This document shows positions 36,501 to 48,684 of a DNA stretch of 64,000 bases, piece after piece (the stretch's first letter is position 1; the number at the start of each line of letters is the position of its first letter). This DNA comes from Lineus longissimus (Eukaryota > Nemertea > Pilidiophora > Heteronemertea > Lineidae). The translations under genes and the position numbers were made by a program. The notes beneath the pieces were generated by a model, which was not told the DNA's origin, ran no database searches, and was given only the letters and a program-made list of their open reading frames with translations. The stretch spans positions 937,501 to 1,001,500 of the forward strand of contig NC_088310.1 in assembly GCF_910592395.1 (NCBI RefSeq), in the 5' to 3' direction.

Positions 36501-38123
36501 GTACTGTCCTGTGTATATCAACTGGTACGAGCTGATAGACACCATATATCAAAGATATGGAAGACGAGCTGGTTTATACTTTATCTAGTGATGCATTGCT
36601 ACAGATAGGTTTTGTAATGCTTGACAATTTCATAACTATAAAGCCAACTTGGCAATATGTTTCTTCTTGCTAAGAATTTCACTTGGAAAAACAAAATTCC
36701 CCAATTCTGTTTAAATGGCTTCTCTAGAAATGACAGCACTCCCTCTTCCTCTTCCAATGATGTACTTTGGCATCCTTGTAATTGTTGATATTCCGTATAA
36801 TAGGTGACTCATCACAGCGATCGGAGGCGTATGTCACACAGAAGATGACCCTAAATGGCACCAAGAGATAATGGCAGAAATTGATGTACTCAGACAACAG
36901 TCAAATGAACAACCTGCCACTTAGCTTGGAGTGACATATGCCTGGTTTTGCTGTGACGGGTCACATATGTCCACCGATGTGTTATCATGTGACTCACTTC
37001 ATGTTGTCCTGCATGCAGATTCTCAAGCGAATCACGGCCATCAGTAATGCCATTGCTACTGGTGATCCCAGCCACATTGCTCTGAAGGTACCAGTATGCC
37101 ATTCGATTGGCTGTGTGGGCCTTTATTCCCATGTTGTTGCCTATTTGTTTTATACCTAACTGGACCGTGGGAATTTAAACAGAACTCTGTTCCTTCATAA
37201 AGTCATCAAGTTCCAAAAGGGACCCGAGTTCGATATTGAACTCAGCAGTAACTATTTTTACCTGCAGACAAGAGATCTTTTTGTCCCAGGTAGCAGCAAT
37301 CATAAACGCAGGTCACAGCGACAATAGATTCACTTGTTTGCTCAGTGTTAACCAAGAAGCTACAAACTAAAAACCACTGGTTTTGGACGATGGAAAATAG
37401 AGCTCAAGTTTCCCACGGTCTTGTTGGCTGATTGCGACACTTGATATGCTGTGAATATCTCAATTTGTTGCCACTGCCTACCGCCTTTGCCCTATTATTT
37501 CACTTCCTTGACTGTGTTGTTTTTTAATACATCCAGTGAAGCACTTCATGTGTGCTCTACAGTTTATCTGAGGCACTTCCATGCCCACTTGAGGTTTACT
37601 TTACGCTTGTGTGAAAACATCTCTAGAGAATAAGTATCCACCAGATTCTTCTACATGTAGTTTGTGGTATCTTGTAAAGTCCTATTCTGATTGATGAGTT
37701 GACTTTTTCTGTGATATTGTTTCTTCTGTAATGAGTGGGATCGTGGCCGTACTGCCGGGTTTCAGCACCTTTCTGTAGCAACGTCAGTGATCAAAAGTGA
37801 TGACTTACACAGCAATCTCTGCTTGTTTAAATGCCGGTCAATGATATATTGTTATAATTGATATCTAGACATGTCAGAACCAATAAAACACTGCCAATGT
37901 AGTTGTTGATGTCGTACAGATGCTGCATGCAAAACTCAGCTCAAAATTCCAACTGCTTCATCGTTCATACCATTCGGATTTTTACTGTTGGGGTTTTTAC
38001 CATTTTACCCAACCAATCATTCTACGACACATTTTCTAAATTTCAGGCGATAGATGCTGAGATTGCGGCACTGAGACAAGAACATCTAAATAGGACAAAG
38101 GGCAAGGACGTCATGACCCCAGG
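33547..38123 (+). CDS. STARD9: STARD9-like linker exons (six exons)
   Basis: Six exons continue the frame of the giant exon with consensus splice sites: 33547-33957 (enters and leaves in phase 2; contains HAEPERMLAEYQ and RSKSEIAQARENL, a charged helix), 34244-34397 (ends in phase 0), 35182-35196 (five codons, QSTPK), 35715-35771 (CTVIDDVMSSDSEYDWP), 37019-37087 (ILKRITAISNAIATGDPS) and 38047-38123 (AIDAEIAALRQEHLNRTKG, leaves in phase 2). All joins keep the frame open. The sequence is Ser/Arg-rich with short helices. The EIAxAR helix is what I recall of the STARD9 tail, but I could not align it. The exon at 38047-38123 changes phase, so it forces a choice between two gene ends (see the next two coding entries). 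Confidence 0.7.
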
Positions 38124-38975
38124 GTAAGTGTGTGGTTAGGTCAGACTTCAGATCGAGAGACCATGGGTTTGAATATCTTCCAAACCACTGTTGTTTCCAC
38201 ATAAGAGTTTGAATGTCAAGTGTCTAGTTGCTGCGCCCTGAGATTAGTACTTTGAGCATGACATGTTTAGCGATAAGAAGCTGAAGTCTGATTTTTGATT
38301 CGTCAATTCAGTTAACAGTGACAAGAGTTCTTCCTAATGGCAATGCAATATCATGTTATCCAAGAACATGAAGTCCACCACAATATCATCGCATTATTCC
38401 TCTCTAATCCTGTTACCAAAGTGGACTGAACTAGTTCAAGGTTGCTTTGAAATTCTCTCCCAATCTGTTAGATGAATATGCCCAATAGATTTGGTCAACA
38501 GTTGGTGGTGTATGCAGTTCTTAAGTGCTAAAACCCTCAAGGGTGGAACTAAAATGTGGTCGAAATTCCTGGCCATAAGTGACGGTTTGACCATGTTATA
38601 GCAAGACCCAAGAGGTATTCGGAGTTTGAACAACGAACCAACGCTAAGGGTTCAATTTCAATTCTTAAAAACTAGAATAGCCCAGGAGCAATGCATGGTA
38701 TTTATCATAACCCAGGTGGTTGAGAGGCCAAGACCCTCTCTCGACGAGACTGAAGGTGGATTAGAATATTTGCGTAACGGGTTGATAACCCTGCTTACAT
38801 AGCAATGATAGTCAGAGTCTATATTTTATGCTGCCCTATTCGTGGTTTTTGTTCGATTATGAGTGAAAGAATTAAACAAACAGGACGACGTGTGTTTTAG
38901 GTTCAGTTGATAAATGACGTATGAAATTCGTCCAAATTCCACCAGAATGATATCTTATTAGTTCCATTTTTTCAG
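33958..38975 (+). other. Introns between linker exons
   Basis: Introns are 33958-34243, 34398-35181, 35197-35714, 35772-37018, 37088-38046 and 38124-38975. I see no further convincing exon, RNA gene or mobile element in them. Two tRNA-like B-box strings (about 34104 and 38165) are too weak to call as SINEs. Confidence 0.6.
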
Positions 38976-39429
38976 GACGAGCTTCACATCGCGCCAAGCG
39001 TCCAACTCGTATGATCGTCTGCTGTCGAGCTTCTACCCAGCATCCCCGTCTGTGCGCCAACCTGATATCTACAGCAGTGCTGAATCATTATCGACAACAT
39101 CGCAATTAACCTCAACGTACCGATCATACAATGATTATGCTAACGATCTCATCACTCAGAGTCGCAATACCATCCGTGCGATTAGTACTGGTAATCTGAG
39201 TCAAGCAAGCAGTAAGCGCCAAGCAGGGTCCCGTCACAGGAGTAGGACGATTGATCCACACCGCATCACCACATCAAGCCTGCTCTCCACTGCTAGCACT
39301 CTCAGTGACTTGGATCCATATGCCGTAGCTGAGCGATTCCAACACAGCCGCCCCGTCACCTCACACTATATAAAGACACAGTTGGATTACCACCGACACC
39401 CCACCTATCAGCCAAATGAAGAGTTATAG
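38976..39429 (+). CDS. STARD9: Stop-containing terminal exon of the START-less form
   Basis: Acceptor TTTTTTCAG ends at 38975. Joined to the phase-2 donor at 38123 it reads GTSFTSRQASNSYDRLLSS and continues for about 150 Ser/Thr/Tyr/Arg-rich residues to TAG at 39427-39429. This frame is long, compositionally like the preceding exons and very unlikely to be chance. It ends the protein before the START exons, so it is either an alternative last exon or the true end of the giant gene. No strong AATAAA is visible within 1 kb after the stop. Confidence 0.65.
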
Positions 39430-40999
39430 ATCGACTTTCATAGCTACATATCCGAAAACAATTTAATTTGTGTACAAAAACTTTAAAAAATCTCTTTATA
39501 CAAAAAGTCACTTTACGTTTATGTCCATTAGTGTGCAAAAAAGAAGACGTTTACGTTGGAAAACTTTATATTTATTCTGTGTTCAAAAATTAAGAATATG
39601 TTAAACTTGTGTTAGACCTATAAGCCAACAACCTGGTGCATTTTGAGAGACAGTAATAATATACCATTGCGACAATCATCACACACCCACTGGATCATAA
39701 ACAACTATGGAAGGTATGCAGCAAGAATGAGTCAGAACTGTGACAATGGTGGACTTGATTCAGTGGTCGTTGCCCAGATCTCTACCAACTGACCAACAGA
39801 GCATGGAAGGAAACATCATTAGACTTGGAGAATGCCTTGGAGATTTGGTCAATGACTTGGTAAGTAGTCAATTCATCTCGAAGAAGTAGCAAGGAGGCTT
39901 TGTATTAAAGCTGGCGCTATAAGTAGTTACATAGCTCCTGTCTAGGTGGAGGTACAGATGTGATAATGAACATCAAAAAAGTGCACGAACAGTTGGTAAA
40001 AAGTTTAAGGCTTGAAGACCTCCTTTACATAATCTCGCTTTGTGTCAGTAATTACTTCCACTACTCACCCTAGAATTTTCTTGCAAATATTTAGAGTCGA
40101 AGTTGAGATTTTTGTGATCATGCAAAGAAAAGATTGCAGATTGCAGTTTCATGATTCATGACTTGTAATATACAGAAAAATGTTTATCTTTTCACAAAAT
40201 ATGTGTAGATTGATTATTCATGACTCCTCAAGTCATTTCACTTTGACTTGATTAGTCATGAAACATCAGGTCTACTGTTTGCCAAAAGATAAACATCCCT
40301 TTAAACTGATATTCGAACCTATGTATCTCACTTGGGATTGAAATGTACATGCAGAATTGATAAGTGCAAGATACATGTAAAGCTGTTGTTTACTTATAAA
40401 CAGTCATTTAAAGTCTAGGTCAAAGTGCAATTGGCCTTGATCTACAGGTCATAATCAAGAAAGTTGTCTCAGATTTGTGGCATGCGATAGTCCAATAAGA
40501 TGTACACATATCTTGAGATAAAGAGGTGCATAAATGATATTTTTGGTGTTAGTTATCATATCACTGATAAATTTTGGATGTGACTTGTGCAAATTTGGAT
40601 TTCATGCACCAGCTAGAGACATCCTTGCAATGTAAGTGAATGGGAAATGCCTTTTTCTTTTGTTTCCATTAATCTCGCAGTATGAGTATGATTCATGTTG
40701 CATTGTCTGAAACATAAACATTTGTGAGGAGTGTGAGTGCAAGCTGATATTTCTCTGCTGCCTCCCGGCCGGCAAGGACAGATTTGCGTAAAGCACGTTT
40801 TCAGTTCTGACCTTCATATGATGTACTTTTAACTACTGACTTTTTGGACGAATGTTCCTGTAAAAGACGGATGAAGGAACAGGAAAGACAGATATAAGAA
40901 AGACATTTTGGAAGACAATAGACCTTCACAGTTTAATTAAAGTTTGACTTTGACATTGGAATGTTTGGTAACATGTGTTACTCTTATCCATTTTCTCAG
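39430..40999 (+). other. Non-coding gap: 3' UTR and/or intron, possible promoter of the START unit
   Basis: No coding sequence is recognised. An imperfect palindrome spans about 40144-40305 (ATGTTTATCTTTT at 40180-40192 against its reverse complement at 40284-40296, with TTTCATGATTCATGACTTG-like outer arms), suggestive of a small foldback element. An upstream ATG at 40961 is in frame with the next exon, so transcription could also start here. Confidence 0.5.
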
Positions 41000-43900
41000 A
41001 TGAACGGAATACGATCCAGAAACAATACCTACGATGTCAACATGAATGCCACCAAAGAGAATAATCCGCCAGTGACATTCTACACGGACGTCAGTGACGA
41101 GATGCTCCACCGATCAGGCCAGTTTACCTCAAGTGATTCGTCTGATGACTCATCCGATAGCCAGGTGAATGGTGGTTACTGTGAAAACTCAAGATCTAAC
41201 ATCCCGCCAGAGCTAAAAAAGGTGAGAGATTGTGTTTCATTGGCGACACACCTTGTAAGGAATTATAGAGTTGGGTCCTAGTGAGTTTGAGTTTGTTGTC
41301 TTTTAAAAGTTCTCCAGATTCTAAATTCTAAAAAGAAATTTCAAAGCCAAATTTTTGTTGGGCTGATGATGTTTCTTCATTTTGAGCTGAAAAAAAACAA
41401 GTGAAAAAAATATTTGGACTTGAATTTTTCATCTGTAGTATGACAAATTTGCCGCAATCAATTGATTAGTTTTCAACTGATAGTAACTGCCTGTACAAAA
41501 AACTTAAACCAAACCAAAAAGTGCCTGGAGCTGTGAGGTTTTCGTGCCATGGTTTAAAACTAGGTCAATTATATATTGATATTCTCAGCAATTTCCTGCT
41601 TTCCAGTTCAACAAGAGTAACGTCATCCTGTTGATGTGAGAGCACTACTACTAATAACCCAATCAGAGAGACGCTTATGTGCTGCTTTCCTTCCTCAGTC
41701 ATATGAGAGGTCAATGTATTGTGCATTTTGTGTCTTATTGAAGCATAGCAACGTCAGTATATCTCACAGCGGCTGCAATAAACACGTTTTAGTCATATTG
41801 GCGTATTGGAGGACCAGTGGGTACTGCCTTTACATTCTTGTGGGTTGTGTTACAGCAAAGATCGACTACCCTACCAGAGCACATCACCGCCTACATGATA
41901 GAGGCTCCGATTGTCAACAATGAGGTTCACTACAGGACGATTGGCAACCAGGCCTGTGCTGAGTTATTACAAGAGGTAAGCTTCAGTCTCGAGCTCAAGG
42001 CCTTGAATGATCATACTGTGACACTTGTTTTGTCTTTAGGGAATCTTGAAGACAGATTGCGATTGTTATCATAGAACTCGAATTGATAAGTCTCCTGATG
42101 TAACTGAATCAAAAATATCATCAAAACTTGGGGTATTACAAAATAGTACATGTATTTCAGGTGATGTTAGTCTCAGACTATGACATCGCCAACCCAAACA
42201 AGTCATTCAAGTGCGGTCGTTGGCGGTATGCCTTCGAGGACAAGGATGTGACCGTCATGACGAAGCAGAACCTCCTGCCGGGTCACCATAGCATCCTGGG
42301 CATGGGTCTCATCGAGGAGCGTCTCGACTATGTCTGGGATCTCATCAAGAATCCGTCCTCACGATTCCACTATGATCGTTTACTCAAGGTGAGCTTTGAA
42401 TCGGATGTTAAAGACCTCTTTGGTAGTCCAGTGAGCAATTATCATCTGGTCTTCAAACTCTCACATGCAATCAGAAGGCGTCATACAGGTGTATACTACA
42501 ATTGTGAACATCATTTTCAGGGCATATTTTGTACTTTTGACGAAAGCAATAGGTCACTTTGATCACACATCTTGTGCGTGTGATTTTCTTAGTCAGTATA
42601 TGATTCTATGTCACCTTTGGAGTAGGTCGAAAACGTAGACCTACTTCGTAGTCATGACACTGATAGACACACATGCATTGACCGACAAAGATTTCTATTC
42701 AAACGAGACCGGCTGAACCAATTAGTCAAGAGGATGTGTCTGAGTTTTGAATAAACCAATTCTGTCTGATTCTCGGGCTCGAGGCAGCAGATAAACAGGA
42801 TAAAATCTTGTTGTGACAAAACGGGAAGAGTTTTGGCAAATTGAATTCTAGAGAAATCACATTATTTTAAACAGAAGTAATGGTAGCAGACATCAGAAAA
42901 AGGGTCAACTGTTAAGTGTGCTGCCCATCAGTGTGGCTGCTAAGTGTGCTGTCCATGCAAATCAGTTGTTTTCCTGCAAATCTCAGTAGAATCTTGAGAG
43001 GCAAGTTCCTGTTCTTGTTTTCTTGATCGTCAAAGTCATAAGGTGCTGTTTATGGCTTGTTTGAGACTTCAAGTGCCAGGCCTAAATTTATGGAGGATTG
43101 TTCTCAATGGAAGGTCAAGTGATACTCCTCTTCTTGAAGTCATTGGCTGGGCTATATTTAAAATAATTCAGCATTTTGAACTTCGAATATTGATATATGA
43201 TGAGTTGATAGATATTGAATATTAGGTTGAAAATCAGTTACAAAGTATAAGGTAGCTTCTCTACTTCAGTAATGTATGAATTGTCGGATTTGAAACCTGC
43301 AATTGAAAAGCATTTTGATAACTGCATCATTAGCCAACATGACTATAAAACAAACTTCATCGCCACGTCCCAAACTCTGGAGTAACCCCTGCCCATGCAC
43401 TGTTTACAATGCACTTCCCCTGTAAGTTGATCAGGTCTGATCTGGGTACTATTGGTAACTAGCATTGACAACACACTTGGGTTTAGCACACTCTTGTGGT
43501 CAAAACAACATGTACCAGTCACAGTATATCTCAAAAAATCATTTGAAAATGTCCAAACAACAAATGGTCCAACAAGTGTTAATCTGAGTAGGATGAATCT
43601 GGCATACTTTGGCCATATTTCAGCTTCTTCCTTATGTATCGATTGCTCAGATATTGACAGACCGGTTAATCAAGTGTCTTACCTTGGTTGTTTATGATAA
43701 GGTCAGACAAACAGGAAAGATAAGACTTTCAGCGAAAATGGTTAAGTCAGTCTATAATCAACTACTTATCATCTTAATTCATGTCAAACCTGGGCGCTTT
43801 ATCACAGAGTGCAATAAATCATTGATATTCTGGGTGTGATAATGTTTACGCCAGAACATTAAAGCTGAACTGTGTACCTTACTGATGGTCATTCCTCAGC

Positions 43901-45221
43901 TAACCGGTTAGTATTTCCATATCGAAGATCCTTTTCTGATGAAGTCCTTCATTTCATCTTATTCCAGAAACTCAAGGTGGTTGACCATGTGGATGAACAG
44001 ACCAAAGTAATCCAATATTTATTTGAGAAAACAGATTGTTTTATGAAACAAGAGCGAGAAATCCTAGCTGTGCAGACATGTCGACAATATGTAAGTCCAC
44101 ATTTATTTGTCGGAACGATAATGGGACTATTACCTAAATGAATTCTTGAAGCATACTACAAGTAGGTTAAGTTGAGAAATTTGAAAAATTTAGGCTGAAA
44201 AAGGGCATGATTGAGGATTATTTTACAGGAATTTTTTAACTTGGGGCCGGTTTGAGAAAATGTGCTTGTTCGAATCTTTCTCATCAAAATGTGTTTTGAT
44301 CTCCTTTTGCCTTCGGTGTTGTTAATCTCAAGATTGTCCTGTTCTGGTGTATGCCGGTATTCATCAGTGTCACCATATATCTGATCGTGGATAAACCAGT
44401 TGTCATCATCATGATGATTTCATCACTCTTTCTGTTTTTAAATGACTAATGTGACTTGTCCTTGTTGCAGAATAACGGCTTCATATCAGCGGGCAAGTCG
44501 GTCGAACACTGTCAATGTCCACAAACACGCATTCCAAGGTTAAAGACATATGGAACTGGTTTCTACTTAGAACCAATCATCAGAAATGAAAAACAAATGA
44601 CCAAAGTGACATATCTCTTGCAGGTAAGTTAAGGATAGTGGAACTTAGCTCTCGATTTACAATTTCCACTTTTCTGTTGGTTTTTCACTCTGTCATAACT
44701 CATTCAATAAGGCACATGGTCAAAAGTTACTGGCAATACAAGTTTGTCCAACCTGTCCAAACCTTGACTGTGTGTCTGAGAGAAAGAGTTATGACAGAGT
44801 GAAAGAGTTATGACAGAGTGAAAGAGTTATGACAGAGTGAAAGAGTTATGACAGAGTTTTGAGAGTTATGACAGAGTGAAAGAGTTATGACAGAGTGAAC
44901 GAGTTATGACAGAGTGAACGAGTTATGACAGAGTGAACGAGTTATGACAGAGTGAACGAGTTATGACAGAGTGAACGAGTGAAAGAGTTATGACAGAGTG
45001 AAAGAGTTACGATAGAGTGACAGAGTGAAAGAGTGAAAGTGTTATGACAGCGTGAAAGAGTTACAATAGAAACTTGGATAACATGTCACGAAGGTTAATT
45101 CAGTTCAATTGTTGCCTTTCAGGTTGAAATGCATGGTCTACCTAGTGCCATAGTCAACTATGTGATTAAGAGACAACCTCTGGCCATCGCGTATCTCAGG
45201 GGTGTGTCAACAGCCAAATAA
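41000..45221 (+). CDS. STARD9: START lipid-binding domain exons (STARD9-like C-terminus)
   Basis: Six exons, every junction in phase 0: 41000-41221, 41856-41975, 42161-42388, 43968-44090, 44471-44623 and 45123-45221 (TAA at 45219). Together they encode about 313 residues. The first exon is acidic and Ser-rich (TSSDSSDDSSDSQ). The START domain follows, with RWRYAFEDKDVTVMTK, GMGLIEERLDYVWDLIKNP, FHYDRLLKKLKVVDHVDEQ, the central strands and the C-terminal helix LPSAIVNYVIKRQPLAIAYL. START domains form a hydrophobic tunnel for one sterol or phospholipid. Upstream linkage is possible through the phase-0 donor at 37087, skipping the two exons between. Alternatively translation starts at ATG 40961 or 41000 as a free-standing START protein. 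Assignment to STARD9 rather than another START subfamily rests on gene order and my memory of the family. Confidence 0.75.
41222..44470 (+). other. Introns of the START unit
   Basis: Introns 41222-41855, 41976-42160, 42389-43967 and 44091-44470 show consensus GT-AG ends. A short perfect hairpin (GTAGGTC ... GACCTAC, about 42623-42645) lies in the third. Nothing else is recognised. Confidence 0.6.
44780..45068 (+). repeat. Intronic 19-bp minisatellite
   Basis: About 14 copies of a 19-bp unit (GTTATGACAGAGTGAAAGA; GTT starts at 44788, 44807, 44826 and onward) with variants AACGA and a few truncated units. It fills most of the last START intron (44624-45122) and stops about 55 bp before the acceptor. 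Confidence 0.92.
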
Positions 45222-47610
45222 CTCATTACGATGTCTCCTTGATGGTGCGGTGACCTTGACCATTCTTGTTGCTATGGACGTTGTTTTAAATCTCCATGGT
45301 GATGCAGTTGAACATAGGTTGCTATTGAGACAAGCATCATGAGACTGAACATCAAATATGACTTTATCACCTAAAAACTGTGTTCTATTGGTGCTCCTCT
45401 CAGGAGAGACCAAGTGTAATAGAAGTGAAAGACACGTACAGAGTAAGACTGATACATGAGTCATGTGCTTCATGTTTTAAAACACATGCTTTTCCGCAAA
45501 AACCAATTCAGTAATAACCATCACAGGATCCTCGGGATCTTTGAAGAAACGGCTCCAAAGTGAAACGATTGTTCATTCATATCCGTTGACCTCAATTTGA
45601 CAAAACATGACATTAAACTCAACGTTGACTTTTGATTGCTGAACGTAACGTACTCTTGCCTGGCAGAGAGTGACAGTTTCTATTTGTAAAAAAAAGCTGC
45701 AAAATAGTTTACAAATAGACTCTGCAAAGTATTAGAAGATCAAATATATGTAAATACGTAGAAAAATGACATTTGATGCATGCACTATCTTATGAAATGT
45801 TGATGTGTATAGAGCAGCCTCTCTGGGAAGTTATTTGCCTTGGTCCGATTCAGGTTAGATTTGTCTGAGCATTCACATGCAATTCCGTTATTTATGCATA
45901 TGTAGCTCGGTCAAGGTTAAATTGAACCTGACTATTCTGAAATTGTACACACCTCATTTGGATAAGTATGTAAATAACGCCTGGACACATTCGTCCATTT
46001 ATAAACTTAGATGATAAGCCGTCAGTTTTCTCGAAAAACTTGAGTTTTATTCTCAGGTTGTTCAACAAGTTCACCATTTTGATATGTTTAGTCTGCAATC
46101 GACAACACCTATGCACAATAATTGACTGTGCCATGTTATGGTACTTGATGAAACTTTAGTAAACACGCGATACACTTGGTGGAGTATTAGATGTAACGTC
46201 CAATAGGTATTACAGCTTATAGGGTTTAGTTTTGTACAGCAATGTTTGGCCTAAACAAGGAGACGGTGACGTTTAGAAAACGTGGTGTACTACTCCTGAC
46301 AGTTTTTTAGCTTTTCTTCTCTGAGGAGGAAAAGACTGAATAAGTATTATTGATTCCCCAGGAATTTCGTAAAGAACTTGTAATTAATTTCTATTAACCA
46401 TTAGATTTTAGTTATGTATGTTTTAGGTTAATAATTTATTTTGGTAGTTTTGCTCCCTGGTCTGTGTAGATACACCATCGCCATCTTATTGCTGCAGATG
46501 TGCCACTGGTGTGTTTGCACAGATGACGTGTTATCTGTATTCACAGTATTGTACACATCTACTTCAAAAAATCATGTATGTAAATGAGACTAGTTTTATT
46601 TATTCAACCCCTCAGCGGCTGTGTGTGCCTTATCAACAAACACATAGAGATCTTTAGATTTCTCATAGAGACATGACAATTAGGGTTAACTTTGAATGCT
46701 GTAATTTTGTATCATGTTACATCTTAATGAAATTGACCAAGAATTGAGGGTATTTTAGTCTGAAATCAACAGGATTTGGCTCATTAATGCGTGAGAAAAA
46801 ATTCAAAGTTATACACTTAAGACTCAATAGGATGTGTTCCACTATTGCCCTGGCATCGTTTTTGAGCTTTTTCCGCAGTAATTATGCATCACAGTTTCAG
46901 TGATTTTCTTGAGTATCCCCTCAATTCTTGGAGGAACAACCTTTCCACCTACAATATGTGGACTGGACTCCTCGAGACAATGACTGAGTCAACGCAGAAA
47001 AATGTGGATGAACTACCCCCACTTGATCCTGAATTGACTTCTGATACATTGTCTGGAAGAGTCAGGGAAATGAGGGTGAAAATGAAGCCATTTATTAACC
47101 ACTTATGAAATCCAGCACTGTGCACTGACGGTCTTGTTATATACTTTATACCGGAAAATTTGGTGGTTAACAGTCGAGTTTTATATTATCGAAGCTATAA
47201 TGATGTGAAGCAAAGGTGCAGATTTGTAAATATGTAGGAAGGAACTAAACATGTTGAACATTGTCCTATTTTTGTAAGAAAAGACGTTTGTGTAATTAGT
47301 ATTTTAGAATGGTCAACACGACTGTGATAGAATTGAGAAAGTATTCTTGGTGGATACATTAACTTTATCACACTTCCCACCAACCTTTTGTACTATTGTA
47401 TAAATGTATATTAAATTATCAGCATGTATCATAGATAACAAGTTTCATTGCTTCAATTCTTTTCAGTTGTGAAGTCGGCAAGAGTGTTATCAGTCGGCAA
47501 TGGATAGATGTTTCAATAGCATGGAAACCCACATCGTATTGCGTTTAAGCTGCGAGTCCTACAGGAAACTAGCTTTTGATGAGAAGTTTTAGGCTCTCAA
47601 CCATGCCGAA

Positions 47611-47661
47611 TTATCGGCGGTGAATATTAGTCCTAAAGTCTCTTCCTTTCACCGCCGATAA
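47611..47661. repeat. Perfect 14-bp inverted repeat (hairpin)
   Basis: TTATCGGCGGTGAA and its exact reverse complement are separated by 23 nt. The stem is GC-rich in AT-rich surroundings. It is not followed by a T-run. Confidence 0.8.
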
Positions 47662-48371
47662 CCAGCGTCAGGTAATCTGTCGGACGCACCATCATAAACA
47701 GGTGGCAAATCAAATTGCTCGACACAAAGTCATTGAATGATGGCCTGAAATTGATAATGCCAACCTCAGGATGAGGTTACCCTTCTTCTATACAGCATGC
47801 TCCTCTCATTTGGGTCAGGTCAGCAACCCTGGAACCGTTACTCATTCAACACCTGGTCTTCAATTATGATGGCTTTCAGTGCGTGTCCAAGGTTTGGTGC
47901 GTGTCTCTTGGGACAACCACGAGTGAGTGTAATGTTAGTGATGTCGCGACATGGACGCGTGGGAAAGGAAGGGAATGCAGGGAGACTACCGATAAAGTAA
48001 CAGCCCTTCTGATGGCCAATCAGGGGGGTTATCAGTGGTGAAGGGTGGATATAAGCACAACGGTGGAGCGGCATGGCTTTCAACTAGATGTGGAAGTGTA
48101 GCTGAAATCCAAGCTAAAATGTAGGGGAAAGATTAGGGGCAAAATGACAGCTGCTTGCAAGTGGGGCAACCAGAACAAGGGACAGTCCTTCATACACTGT
48201 AAACAATGCCACCAAAGGTGCTTAAGGGATAATCCTCTTTGGGTATTTTGGACAGGGGCAGCCAGTGACATGCCATAGCAGACACTGGGGAACTTCCAAT
48301 AGCGGAATACACTGGGACCTCAATTAAATGAAGGTTAAATTCAGCATCAACAAAGTGTTCATCAAATATTA

Positions 48372-48377
48372 TTTATT
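48372..48377 (-). promoter_or_regulatory. Possible NAA20 poly(A) signal (AATAAA)
   Basis: TTTATT on the + strand reads AATAAA on the - strand, about 310 bp past the NAA20 stop codon. There is no other support. Confidence 0.35.
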
Positions 48378-48684
48378 ATACAATAGATACAATGTCCAAG
48401 ATCATTTCTTGAGAAAGAATACAGCAAATTGATGACCTAGTTTCTGTTCATTTGCGTTAAGCTTTGATTTAAAAACTCGTGACATTTTGACATATCTCCG
48501 ATATTCTCACAGATACAACCATATTTTTCATCTACGACAATAACCAAATAAGTATGGTGTCAGAAATCATTAGTTGCCAAAGTCTTTCAACTAAAACAAA
48601 GTTGACAGACGCCCCACCCCAGTATTGAAGGACGTTGTATGAACACCATCATCATGGTATAAAAGTCCAGATATTTCACTATAG

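Larger units (their letters stand above)
45222..48684. other. Convergent intergenic region between the START unit and NAA20
   Basis: Holds the 3' UTRs of two convergent genes. A perfect 14-bp inverted repeat (TTATCGGCGGTGAA at 47611-47624, reverse complement at 47648-47661, 23-nt loop) is the only clear structure. ATTAAA at about 47409 is a possible late poly(A) signal on the + strand. TTTATT at about 48372 gives AATAAA on the - strand, about 310 bp beyond the NAA20 stop. Small open frames here show no family resemblance. Confidence 0.55.

Noticed and set aside
46884-47108. A 74-codon frame in the intergenic region
   Set aside because: No family resemblance, no splice context, and length within chance expectation.
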